From: a virus
Direction: 5' to 3' (one strand)
IMG/VR virus record: IMGVR_UViG_3300035190_001906
Location: 1-58,751 of that record
DNA length: 58,751 bases
The notes below the pieces were generated by a model. The model made no database searches. It was given only the letters and a program-made list of their open reading frames with translations, and was not told the origin of the DNA. The first letter of the stretch is position 1; each line of letters begins with the position of its first letter. Position numbers and translations under genes: made by a program. Positions 26,396 through 33,628 of the stretch are shown one piece after another.

Positions 26396-26463
26396 GTATT
26401 TTATCACATTTTTATCAAATAAATCAATGTTTTTAATGTTAATTATTTGTTGTTTAGAACCCA

Positions 26464-26506
26464 TTGACTTTTAATATTATTGATAGTAAAATTCTATAGT
26501 TGAGTT
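26464..26506 (+). promoter_or_regulatory. Promoter of the acidic-tail gene
   Basis: TTGACT (26464-26469), a 17-bp spacer and TAAAAT (26487-26492), followed 6 nt later by GTTGAGTT. The last part matches the elements at 66-85 and 44496-44515. The start codon is at 26519. Confidence 0.7.
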
Positions 26507-26518
26507 AAAATAAATCAA

Positions 26519-26857
26519 ATGACCAAAAAAATTTATCGATCTGAAATTTACGAGATTCTAAAGCTACAAAAAAGATTACCTGGTATTATTTCCCAAGTAA
26601 AAGAAATCATGGAGAGTCTTGTAGATTATCCGTTTTCAGAATTAAAAAGTTCTAGTTCTGCCGGAGATCATTGCCTCAGAACATTTCATTTAGCGCATAA
26701 TATTACTTGTTCGCTAAACCACCTCAATGACAATATTAACTATATAAATGATATTGCCAAAGATGAGGACGAGGACGAGGATGAGGATGAAGATGATGAT
26801 GACGAGGACGAGGACGAGGATGAAGATGACGAGGACGAGGATGAAGATGACGAGTAA
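26519..26857 (+). CDS. Small protein with a 31-residue Asp/Glu tail (112 aa)
   Basis: Residues 1-81 are a mixed helical domain (MTKKIYRSEIYEILKLQKRL; two Cys at about 52 and 64). Residues 82-112 are only Asp and Glu, encoded by a GAGGAC/GATGAA-type simple repeat at about 26764-26854. Pure acidic tails occur in DNA mimics, histone-like protein inhibitors and chaperones, so an anti-host or nucleic-acid-mimic role is possible but not shown. It is a single-gene unit with its own promoter and terminator, on the strand opposite to both neighbours, which suggests early or separately controlled expression. Confidence 0.7.
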   Translation: MTKKIYRSEIYEILKLQKRLPGIISQVKEIMESLVDYPFSELKSSSSAGDHCLRTFHLAHNITCSLNHLNDNINYINDIAKDEDEDEDEDEDDDDEDEDEDEDDEDEDEDDE

Positions 26858-26870
26858 ATAAAAATAGATC

Positions 26871-26906
26871 AAAAAAAGACCCGCTAAATTATAGCGGGTC
26901 TTTTTT
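26871..26906. terminator. Bidirectional terminator
   Basis: Arms GACCCGCT and AGCGGGTC extended by A7 and T6 runs give a 14-bp stem with a 7-nt loop. It lies between the convergent acidic-tail gene and endolysin; the endolysin stop codon overlaps the T run. Confidence 0.85.
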
Positions 26907-28371
26907 ATTTGTTCAAACGGTAAATTCCATGCTCAGAACCACCATAAAACCCGTTAACCGAATCAATATTATCCTCCCAACTGAAGGATGCTTTCGATGA
27001 AGAATTAGACAGAACAGTAGTTTTGTCCATCATGATTCCAATGTGTGCCATATCAAAACCAACCCAAATATCACCCGCGATCGCCTGATCTCTCGAAACC
27101 TTTTGCGCTCGACCCCCTTCCATATCCTGAACACAGGAAACCACAGAAGCCATCCCCGCTTCTCCCCCCAACATAGGTAGCCCAATAACTTGAATCACGA
27201 ATAAATTAACTGCCCAAGCACAGGCAACATTCCCCCCTCCTGGCCCCTCAGCAGAAGAACGTCCCTTGGCTGCAACGGCGGCATCATAAATCTTTTTATT
27301 CAACCCCGTTAAATCAGGTCTTTGATTAGTTCCTTGTGAAACATCGGGTTTATTGGCATCCCCTTTTAAAATCTGAGGAGTTCCCATTTTAGGATCTGGT
27401 TTATAAGCCTTTACATGAGCCTCCGCAGTATATCCAAAGATGAATAATACCGATTCCACTGTATAGGTATCATCTAAATCCTGCCCCAAACCCTTCATCT
27501 TAAAAGTAGTTTGAGCATCTAAATTCAAGATATCCGGTTGACCCGCCAAATCCAAAACCAAATCAGCCCGAATCGACTTATGAGCTTCTGCCGCATACAA
27601 TCCCAACGCATATTCCAAAGCAGATAATTGGGATGTTGGGTTTTGCTGAATCATTGTCTTGTGAGCAGCACCGCCCGTATCAAAATCATTTGCACCATAA
27701 GTACCAGGAAGGGGAATAGCACTAGGATCAATTCCAAACTTAAACCCCGCCTTCCCTCGTTCGATTGCTTCAAAAAATTGAGGACTAGCTGTAGCTTTAT
27801 GAATTAAATCAGGATGCCCAGCGTTAACAATACTCCGAACATTATCCCAATCTCCTTGCTCGGCGTAAGGACGCATATCATATCCCCCTGCTGATGGTTT
27901 GGGTGATGCACACCAATACCAACAGAAGATTTTTGCTGCAAGATTGGGTTCTAAAATTAAGTCGGGGTTAGCTAGGCAATCAATTTTAAAATATTCTTTA
28001 CAAGCCTCATAACCAGAGAGTCCTGTTAACTGAATAAACCCTCTACCTACAGGAGATGGTGGATTATCGTATGTAACCCAATCAACTACACCCCCTTCTT
28101 TTTTTGGTTCAAATCCACATTCAGCATATAAAGTCCCGCAGATAGCGATCAAATGATTAACGCTGGTCATCTGATTTTGAGCCGCTTCTCTAGCTAGAAG
28201 CGGAAAATATTTAACAATATTGTCTTTAAATTCAGGAAATACTTCCGCAACTTGCTGAACAACATTTAACCCAGAACTTTGTTGCTTATCCTCTGCTTTT
28301 TTACTATCCGTTGCTTGATTTGGCGTGGGAGTTGTTGTAGTATTTGTTGGCTTTATGGGGTTGTCAACCAT
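26905..28371 (-). CDS. Two-enzyme endolysin/tail lysin: GH19-like glycosidase plus NlpC/P60-like peptidase (488 aa)
   Basis: Residues 1-35 are a Thr/Pro/Gln linker. About 45-215 look like a GH19-type muramidase/chitinase: GTLYAECGF holds the likely catalytic Glu and GRGFIQLTG is the family signature. About 265-335 (DLAGQPDILNLDAQTTFKMKG ... TYTVESVLFIF) resemble the C-terminal barrel of phage gpD-like tail hub proteins. About 365-488 look NlpC/P60- or CHAP-like: GGGNVACAWAVN would hold the nucleophilic Cys and AHIGIMM the His. Two wall-cutting domains around a hub-like module would suit a tail-associated lysin, but the minus-strand site next to membrane miniproteins also fits a lysis enzyme. 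A hairpin precedes it at 28413. No signal peptide and no clear Shine-Dalgarno are seen. Confidence 0.8.
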   Translation of the reverse strand: MVDNPIKPTNTTTTPTPNQATDSKKAEDKQQSSGLNVVQQVAEVFPEFKDNIVKYFPLLAREAAQNQMTSVNHLIAICGTLYAECGFEPKKEGGVVDWVTYDNPPSPVGRGFIQLTGLSGYEACKEYFKIDCLANPDLILEPNLAAKIFCWYWCASPKPSAGGYDMRPYAEQGDWDNVRSIVNAGHPDLIHKATASPQFFEAIERGKAGFKFGIDPSAIPLPGTYGANDFDTGGAAHKTMIQQNPTSQLSALEYALGLYAAEAHKSIRADLVLDLAGQPDILNLDAQTTFKMKGLGQDLDDTYTVESVLFIFGYTAEAHVKAYKPDPKMGTPQILKGDANKPDVSQGTNQRPDLTGLNKKIYDAAVAAKGRSSAEGPGGGNVACAWAVNLFVIQVIGLPMLGGEAGMASVVSCVQDMEGGRAQKVSRDQAIAGDIWVGFDMAHIGIMMDKTTVLSNSSSKASFSWEDNIDSVNGFYGGSEHGIYRLNK

Positions 28372-28412
28372 AGTTTTTGCGGTAAAATGAACGGGTCGTC
28401 ACACAATCCAAT

Positions 28413-28453
28413 AACCTAAAAAAAGGAATCCTAGTGACCCCTTTTTTTAGGTT
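28413..28453. terminator. Leader hairpin upstream of the endolysin
   Basis: Perfect 14-bp stem: arms AACCTAAAAAAAGG (28413-28426) and 28440-28453. In the endolysin direction it starts with CCTAAAAAAAGG, like the CCTAAAACGGG leader hairpins, and ends in a T run. It lies 40-80 nt before the start codon. Confidence 0.6.
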
Positions 28454-28581
28454 TTGATTTATAGCGAATATTAACAAAACCCCAAGTTATCTTGGGGTGA
28501 CTTAATGTTTCTTCTCTCTTTTATTATGGCATACACAGCAAGAAAAAAGAATGACGAATTTCTCACGGCTTTAAAAACAAA

Positions 28582-28614
28582 AAGCGATCGCATATCTAAA
28601 AAGTGCGATCGCTT
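28582..28614. terminator. HIP1-armed hairpin
   Basis: Arms AAGCGATCGCA (28582-28592) and TGCGATCGCTT (28604-28614), perfect 11 bp with an 11-nt loop. No T run follows. It has the same arm sequence as the hairpin at 28735. Confidence 0.5.
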
Positions 28615-28734
28615 CTATATTCATTTCCACCAAATTATTCACAAACCAAATCCAAGGAAAGTATAACATGAAATTTGAGATATTTACCTAATTTGTTCGG
28701 AAGACGAAATTTGTCCATGTCTGGACTGTTAATT

Positions 28735-28769
28735 AAGCGATCGCATTTCGTAAAGAAGTGCGATCGCTT
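28735..28769 (+). terminator. HIP1-armed hairpin with T tract
   Basis: Arms AAGCGATCGCA and TGCGATCGCTT, 11 bp, followed by a T run on the plus strand. It lies just beyond the stop codon of the minus-strand gene at 28773. The T run suits plus-strand termination, so its role for the minus-strand operon is unclear. Confidence 0.55.
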
Positions 28770-28772
28770 TTT

Positions 28773-29177
28773 TTATTTCAGTGCAACAATTGTCGGAGCC
28801 TCATTTTTAATAAGATATTTGTACAAAATTTTCTGACCTCGACTGATAATAATATCCTTCATTTCCAGATAATACTTTACCCCCTGAAATTCAATCATAG
28901 TTTCAGGCGTAATCATTGACTCATTAAAATCAGGGCCAGGAATTAAGCAGATATTCCAGTCTTTGTCTTCTACAGTTTTGACGGAAGTTGCGATCGCGCT
29001 AAACCTCTGTTGATAAGCGTAACCCGTCACCGGAGTACATACCCAATTAATTTGTTCGGGTAGATTATATTGCGGTTGGGCAGGTTGAACAACTTTGCGA
29101 TGACAAAGTTTTAATAGATTACCTTGTTCTTTGCAAACTTGTCGCATTGCCTCAATATCAAACCAATCGTTTATCAT
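28773..29177 (-). CDS. Small beta-rich protein, possible head-tail stopper (134 aa)
   Basis: Residues 1-20 form a helix (INDWFDIEAMRQVCKEQG). The rest is beta-rich and ends with an EFQGVKYYLEMKDI ... QKILYKYLIKNEAP pattern typical of small phage neck and tail-completion barrels. This is inference from fold pattern and from its place as the last gene of the operon that starts with a connector-like protein. It starts 2 nt after the stop of the 827-aa gene. No Shine-Dalgarno is visible. It could also be an unrelated small structural protein. Confidence 0.6.
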   Translation of the reverse strand: MINDWFDIEAMRQVCKEQGNLLKLCHRKVVQPAQPQYNLPEQINWVCTPVTGYAYQQRFSAIATSVKTVEDKDWNICLIPGPDFNESMITPETMIEFQGVKYYLEMKDIIISRGQKILYKYLIKNEAPTIVALK

Positions 29178-29179
29178 AG

Positions 29180-31663
29180 TTAATCTTTTTTGTTGATTTT
29201 TAACAATAGACGCTTCACTTCTTCTTTAGCAGATTCTTCTTCTGGGTCTAATTTTAGGATTTCCTTGTAAGCTTCAATAGCTTCTTCGTATTTCCCTTCC
29301 CGATCTAAAAAACCTGCTTTTCTATGCCATTGTCTGATATTTTTGCCTGGGTTTATTTTTGCTATTGTTTTACCTAACGCAGCCTTTTCCTCTGTCTTTC
29401 CTAAATCTTCAAGTAGTTCGGATTTGAGATCTAAAGCAATGACATGATTTGGGTCTATTTTCGAGATTTCTTCATAGATATCAATCGCTTCTTGTAGTTG
29501 ATCGTTGCGTTTTAATTTATTCGCTTTTCTCAACAATGTTTTGATATTTTCTGGATCGGATTCCAGTTTTTCTCGCTCCATAAGTATTGCTTTTCTTTTG
29601 GCTATACGTTCAGCTTCTTCCTTGTTTTTTTGCTCTACAATCTTACGTTCCGCCTCCGCTTTGGCCTCTCGTTCTTTTACTTCTTTAGCTATGCGTTCAG
29701 CCTCTTCCTTGTTTTTTTGTCTCGTAATCTCTAGTTCTGCCATCTCTTTGTCTCTAATCTTAGATCTTTGTTCTCTTGCAATATCTTCTTTAGCCTCTCG
29801 TTCTTCTATTTCTTTGATTGCACGGTCGTATTCTTTAGCTCTACGCTCGGCTTCTTTTTCACGTCGTTCCTTAATCTCTTTTTTGGCTAGTCGGTCAGCT
29901 TCTTCCATAATTTTTTGTTCTGCTTCCCATTTAGCCCAATCTTCAGTATCTTGTTCGACTTTATTCTCAACTGATTCCATAGCATTTTTCTTCCCTAAAT
30001 GTACTTCCTCTAATATATTTTTAAGCATCTTCTTGAATTCAGGGACATTAACTTCGTACAACTTCCCTATTTCTTCAGTAAAAATATCCTTGTCTAATTT
30101 TTCTCTAACTTTTTCCCAGTTTTCAAAAACATAATCATGTAAACTTCTGTGAATTTTTTCATTTTTCAGCGCAAGCGCATCATCTTCCGATATATTTATT
30201 GCTGTTCTAATAGTGAAAGCACTGTAACTAGGTCTATTTAGGTAATCGACTCTAGGAGAATAAAATCCATTAAATTCTGAAGATATACTTTCTTTTGATT
30301 TTGTCAATGAAACTCCCGTGTTATCGGAGTCAGTAGGTATTATATACTTACCGTCTTTGTCGTAATTGTCGCCCCAGATATTCTCATTTTTCTTGCTCGA
30401 AAGAGATCCAACTTTTTCAAATTCTTCTTTTTCTGTGAAGGAAATGTGTTTGCCTGTATCGACCCAGAAATCACGAATACGATCATCTGCCCCCCCATCA
30501 TCCACGAACCTAGAAAAATTTTTAGCATCCATCGTTTTGTCGAACGTAAAGACTGTGCCGTCCGAATCAACCCAATCCCCGTTATTATCTATCCGATGAA
30601 AGCCAAAAATATAATCCTTTGATAGATAAGTGATGTCAGACTTTTCTATAAAATCATCTATATCCTGGCTGTTTATTTTAGCTGATTTAACTTGATTAGA
30701 AGGCTCCCTTTTTAATCCAGTGAATACTGACGATGCTTTTACTTTTTTACCTAAACCTCTATGATTATTGATAATTCGTCTTTCTACAGTAAAATTCTCT
30801 TTGATGTATTTCTTGAGATTGATGTTGCTGGCTCCCGTAACCAAACCACCCGCCAAAGCCCCAGCAACCATACTAGCCCCAATCCGAACAGCAGGGTTAT
30901 TAATTTCCAACTTATCCAAACCCTTTTGTACTGCAAAGTCCGCAGCTTCGCCAATAGCTACAGAACTTAAAATTGTTCCCCAATTCAAACCCTGAGCCAT
31001 AAATAAAGGGATAGCCACTTCAAACCCTAACGCAATTGCCAAACTAATCCCAATTGGAATTGCAGCACTCGCAGCCTTGCCAATTATTTCATCTCGTTTA
31101 CTGAAATCTTCAGGACTTTCTAGTGCCTCTTTGTAAGCCGCATATTGGGCAAACCGGAACTCCATCTTTTCATTAAAACTCGCATCCTTGGGTGGTTGGG
31201 CTAAATTGGCGTTGCGGATTGCCTGTGCCATCGGGTTTTTGTCATCCCCGTATTGGTCAGCAAATTCCTTAGTCGCCCTGGCAATCCATTCTTCTAACTT
31301 CTCCGTTAATTTAGGATTTAGATTAACTTGAGCCGCTAAATTAGAAATCAATTTCGCCATCGGTAAACCCGCAGCAATCCCGGCACGTTTTCTGAATTCA
31401 GGATCTTTAATTAGTGATTGAATTGTGTCACCTGTCAGATCGAATCCTTGCTTTAGGATGGCAGTTGCATCTTGAATTGGTTGAGCAATGGACATTCCTT
31501 TTTTAGCAAATCGTCCCGTTCCGTCTCTAACTACGGTATCAGTGTTTTTTAGCCAATCAGCCTTGTATTCCTTGGCGGCTTCTGCCTGTAGTAGACTTTG
31601 TACAATCAGGCTTCGAGATTGAAATTCCAAGATTAAACACAATAGTTCGGTGTTATTTTGCAT
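29180..31663 (-). CDS. Protein with shared N-terminal module and coiled-coil/TPR C-terminus (827 aa)
   Basis: Residues 1-281 align almost without gaps to the N-terminus of the plus-strand protein at 37300. This module has a GRFAKKG motif (about 50), helices, and a hydrophobic glycine-rich segment at about 195-280 (IPIGISLAIALGFEVAIPLF; GASMVAGALAGGLVTG) that could insert into or cross a membrane. Residues about 285-560 are unique (FGFHRIDNNGDWVDSDGTVF; SLTKSKESISSEFNGFYSPR). About 565-705 are a highly charged coiled coil (EEADRLAKKEIKERREKE type). About 710-827 hold two or three TPR-like repeats (AIDIYEEISKIDPNH; AIEAYKEILKLDPEE). The common-front, variable-end design recalls injected or secreted effectors, but no toxin fold is recognised. 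A hairpin precedes the start. Confidence 0.75.
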   Translation of the reverse strand: MQNNTELLCLILEFQSRSLIVQSLLQAEAAKEYKADWLKNTDTVVRDGTGRFAKKGMSIAQPIQDATAILKQGFDLTGDTIQSLIKDPEFRKRAGIAAGLPMAKLISNLAAQVNLNPKLTEKLEEWIARATKEFADQYGDDKNPMAQAIRNANLAQPPKDASFNEKMEFRFAQYAAYKEALESPEDFSKRDEIIGKAASAAIPIGISLAIALGFEVAIPLFMAQGLNWGTILSSVAIGEAADFAVQKGLDKLEINNPAVRIGASMVAGALAGGLVTGASNINLKKYIKENFTVERRIINNHRGLGKKVKASSVFTGLKREPSNQVKSAKINSQDIDDFIEKSDITYLSKDYIFGFHRIDNNGDWVDSDGTVFTFDKTMDAKNFSRFVDDGGADDRIRDFWVDTGKHISFTEKEEFEKVGSLSSKKNENIWGDNYDKDGKYIIPTDSDNTGVSLTKSKESISSEFNGFYSPRVDYLNRPSYSAFTIRTAINISEDDALALKNEKIHRSLHDYVFENWEKVREKLDKDIFTEEIGKLYEVNVPEFKKMLKNILEEVHLGKKNAMESVENKVEQDTEDWAKWEAEQKIMEEADRLAKKEIKERREKEAERRAKEYDRAIKEIEEREAKEDIAREQRSKIRDKEMAELEITRQKNKEEAERIAKEVKEREAKAEAERKIVEQKNKEEAERIAKRKAILMEREKLESDPENIKTLLRKANKLKRNDQLQEAIDIYEEISKIDPNHVIALDLKSELLEDLGKTEEKAALGKTIAKINPGKNIRQWHRKAGFLDREGKYEEAIEAYKEILKLDPEEESAKEEVKRLLLKINKKD
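30820..31663 (-). repeat. Shared N-terminal module, minus-strand copy
   Basis: About 840 bp coding for residues 1-281, in inverted orientation relative to 37300-38142. The proteins look about 80-90% identical by eye and the DNA clearly less, with many silent changes. Confidence 0.8.
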
Positions 31664-31681
31664 AGATTTTTATATAAAAAT

Positions 31682-31705
31682 AGAGGCAGAAATTTCTACC
31701 TCTGG
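31682..31705 (-). terminator. Leader hairpin before the 827-aa gene
   Basis: On the minus strand AGAGGTAGAAA and TTTCTGCCTCT pair over 11 bp with one wobble, followed by ATTTTTAT. It ends about 20 nt before the ATG. The bases before the start (AAAAATCT) are identical to those before the plus-strand twin at 37300. Confidence 0.6.
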
Positions 31706-31722
31706 TTCGAGTTGATTCCATT

Positions 31723-32343
31723 CTAAACCTTAATCCTGTGTTTATATCGACCCAATGGTTGAACAAAGCGCTCAAACCAAGTTCCAAGTGAAGCATTTTT
31801 ATTTTCCCCAAGTTTGAATTGCTGACTCATGCCCCCTGGTAGGTTTACGCTGGTCAAATCCCTTGTTGGTTCTTCTAAGGAAAAAGTATCGCAATTATTC
31901 TTAACAGAGTGACGTAACAAGGCAAATGCGACATTCTCGAAAATAGGAGGAATTTCTTTCAGTCCCGCTATGTAACGGACTTCATAGTTTAATCCCGACG
32001 AGCTTATTCCCATTACATAAATAATTTCAATAGTGCGCTTGCCGTCCCAAGTCCAATAGGCATTAGTTAAAGTCGTTCCCCCAAATACAGGGTGAATCCG
32101 TTTGACCTCCAAAACCTTTGTAGGAGGGGCTTGGCTATTGATATTCAAATACCCTATATGGTTCGGAATGATCGTGGTGTGGTACTCCTTCGGTAACGGC
32201 GAATAACCCAACCAAGTATCGATCCGATATTCGATATCATCAATCATAAGTTGGATCGCGTCGAATGATGGGACTGTTTCAGGAGTGCGATCGCCTAGAG
32301 AGATTAATCGTTTTTGAACAGCTTCAGGGGTAATGTATGACAT
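31723..32343 (-). CDS. Head-tail connector/adaptor-like protein (206 aa)
   Basis: The N-terminal part (MSYITPEAVQKRLISLGDR ... IDDIEYRIDTWLGY) is helical like HK97 gp6/SPP1 gp15-type adaptors. The middle is a beta insertion (TKVLEVKRIHPVFGG; TIEIIYVMG). The end (DLTSVNLPGGMSQQFKLG ... LGRYKHRIKV) has the conserved adaptor tail that docks on the portal. Adaptors of this type join portal to neck. I chose the ATG at 32343 because MSYITPEAV is the usual start of this family and because the 10 extra upstream codons overlap the plus-strand promoter; an ATG at 32373 is the alternative. It leads the minus-strand operon 32343-28773. Confidence 0.7.
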   Translation of the reverse strand: MSYITPEAVQKRLISLGDRTPETVPSFDAIQLMIDDIEYRIDTWLGYSPLPKEYHTTIIPNHIGYLNINSQAPPTKVLEVKRIHPVFGGTTLTNAYWTWDGKRTIEIIYVMGISSSGLNYEVRYIAGLKEIPPIFENVAFALLRHSVKNNCDTFSLEEPTRDLTSVNLPGGMSQQFKLGENKNASLGTWFERFVQPLGRYKHRIKV

Positions 32344-32366
32344 TTGACTTTTAGATCGTGTATAAT
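32337..32366 (+). promoter_or_regulatory. Promoter for the 32446 gene cluster
   Basis: ATGACA (32337-32342), an 18-bp spacer and a perfect TATAAT (32361-32366). Transcription would begin near 32373, just before the leader hairpin. It overlaps the start of the minus-strand connector gene, so the two units may interfere. Confidence 0.65.
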
Positions 32367-32389
32367 TGAGCATAACAAAAAGAAATCCT

Positions 32390-32426
32390 AAAACGGGGCG
32401 GAGATTTATTCTCTGCCCCGTTTTTT
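32390..32426 (+). terminator. CCTAAAACGGGG leader hairpin
   Basis: Arms AAAACGGGGCGGAGA (32390-32404) and 32410-32424, 15 bp with one wobble, a 5-nt loop and six T after the G. It has intrinsic-terminator form but lies between the promoter and the start codon at 32446. Confidence 0.75.
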
Positions 32427-32445
32427 GCGTCTAGGGGACAACCAA

Positions 32446-32796
32446 ATGCCCAGCATTGATAGTCGTTTGCGACTAAATGAGAAGCAGTTAGAAGTATTGT
32501 CGGAACAAGGTATTCGTTCTGACGATGTTTACAGGATTTCCGGTGACCTCCTCCACCATACAGCTTGTCGGATTGATGGGTATAGCAATGGCCACTTCAT
32601 TTTCTTTATCGAAGGAACCATGAGCGAACATCTGATCTTTCTGAAATATTTGTTTGGTGACAGCTATAGCGCAGTTATTCCTTCTCGATTCAGGGGTTTG
32701 ACGATTTACGCGAGTCCAACCGGAAAATTCGTGAAGCCTGAAAACAAAGTCACTATTGAAGTTGTATTGGTTTCAGCGCCGATAGATTACATTTGA
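32446..32796 (+). CDS. Small virion-region protein, paralogue of the next gene (116 aa)
   Basis: I do not recognise the family. The segment RIDGYSNGHFIFFIEG ... FLKYLFGD ... FRGLTIYASPTGKF..PEN is matched in the next protein (PIDGYITGHYLFFISG ... FFKLLYQ ... APGLWVYAAATAKFMTPEN), so the two are tandem paralogues. Their position between the connector and sheath genes suggests neck or tail-completion proteins, possibly forming a mixed ring. The ATG at 32446 is chosen because AGGGG lies about 9 nt upstream; an in-frame TTG at 32425 lies inside the hairpin and is unlikely. Confidence 0.7.
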   Translation: MPSIDSRLRLNEKQLEVLSEQGIRSDDVYRISGDLLHHTACRIDGYSNGHFIFFIEGTMSEHLIFLKYLFGDSYSAVIPSRFRGLTIYASPTGKFVKPENKVTIEVVLVSAPIDYI

Positions 32797-32813
32797 AAAG
32801 GAGATAATCGGCT

Positions 32814-33143
32814 ATGCCAGTAGTAGCACCAGTTCAAATCACCTTGTCCCAGGATCATAAAGATAACTTTCTGCAAATTGGGGTTGACTTGGCGGTTACA
32901 TTAATTCATCGTGTGGATAACCATGCGATCAATGCTACAGCCCCGATTGACGGTTATATCACGGGTCATTACCTGTTCTTTATTAGTGGTGCAGAGGAAC
33001 AGCATCGTCAATTTTTTAAATTGTTATACCAAACCCAGCAAGAACCTTTTTTGGCTTTGAAAGCACCTGGATTATGGGTTTATGCTGCGGCAACCGCTAA
33101 ATTTATGACTCCCGAAAATCTAGTCACATTATCTTATGTTTAG
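32814..33143 (+). CDS. Small virion-region protein, tandem paralogue (109 aa)
   Basis: It is a paralogue of the preceding gene across most of its length (see the IDGY..GH..FFI.G and TPENLVTL motifs). A good ribosome binding site (AAGGAG) lies upstream, and its end overlaps the next gene by 8 nt. It is predicted to be beta-rich with no membrane segment. Function unknown; tail terminator or neck protein is an inference from position. Confidence 0.7.
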   Translation: MPVVAPVQITLSQDHKDNFLQIGVDLAVTLIHRVDNHAINATAPIDGYITGHYLFFISGAEEQHRQFFKLLYQTQQEPFLALKAPGLWVYAAATAKFMTPENLVTLSYV

Positions 33144-33543
33144 ACAAGCTCAACTCAAAAATGCGAGAGAACCTTTACAGGTTCCCTATCCCCTTGATTT
33201 TCTGGGGATTAAGTCATCGAACAATCCTGACGATACTTCTATTTTTATTTCGACCGAGCCTCGTTTTTTGAGCGATGATGAGGTTAAATTAATTCAGGAG
33301 TATGTCAAAGGATTGAACTACGATCAATCTCTGGTTCTGACCGGATGTGTAATGATTGACTCTGATGATCCACTCTTGAAATGTACCCACGAACAACTGA
33401 ACAAAATTGAGTCGGAAAACTACTTGCTTTCAACAGCTAAAATTCCGACCAAGGGAGGTAAGCCCTCAATTCAACAGCGTGTTTTGTTGATTCGAGAACG
33501 GGGATATTTTGGGACTGGAGTACCACGACTTCATTCCGCATAA
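33136..33543 (+). CDS. Hypothetical protein before the sheath gene (135 aa)
   Basis: It begins MFRQAQLKNAREPLQVPYPLD and is mixed alpha/beta with one Cys pair region (LTGCVMIDSDDPLLKCTHEQ). No family recognised. It overlaps the previous gene by 8 nt, so the two are translationally coupled. By gene order (connector, two small proteins, this gene, sheath) it could be a tail terminator or completion protein. Confidence 0.65.
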   Translation: MFRQAQLKNAREPLQVPYPLDFLGIKSSNNPDDTSIFISTEPRFLSDDEVKLIQEYVKGLNYDQSLVLTGCVMIDSDDPLLKCTHEQLNKIESENYLLSTAKIPTKGGKPSIQQRVLLIRERGYFGTGVPRLHSA

Positions 33544-33573
33544 ATCTTAATTCTATTAATTTAATTCAAACCT

Positions 33574-33612
33574 AAAACGGGTTTCCTAAAACAAAAAGGA
33601 AGCTCGTTTTTT
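33574..33612 (+). terminator. CCTAAAACGGG leader hairpin before the sheath
   Basis: Arms AAAACGGGTTTCC (33574-33586) and GGAAGCTCGTTTT pair over 13 bp with two wobbles, followed by T residues. It lies just upstream of the Shine-Dalgarno (AGGAG) and start of the sheath gene. Confidence 0.7.
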
Positions 33613-33628
33613 TACTTAGGAGATATCA

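Larger units (their letters stand above)
28454..28772. other. Intergenic region with three hairpins and no convincing gene
   Basis: It holds a short hairpin (ACCCCAAG/CTTGGGGT, 28479-28498), two HIP1 hairpins listed separately, and a 46-codon plus-strand frame at 28526-28666 that lacks a ribosome binding site and runs through one of the hairpins. Nothing else is recognisable. Confidence 0.5.

Noticed and set aside
28526-28666. 46-codon plus-strand frame (MAYTARKKNDEFLTALK...)
   Set aside because: No ribosome binding site, and the frame runs through a HIP1 hairpin; composition is not convincing. Left unannotated.
29505-30134. Plus-strand open frame of 209 codons opposite the coiled coil of the 827-aa gene
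   Set aside because: Ser/Phe/Leu-rich translation typical of antisense to Glu/Lys-rich coiled coils; no start signals.
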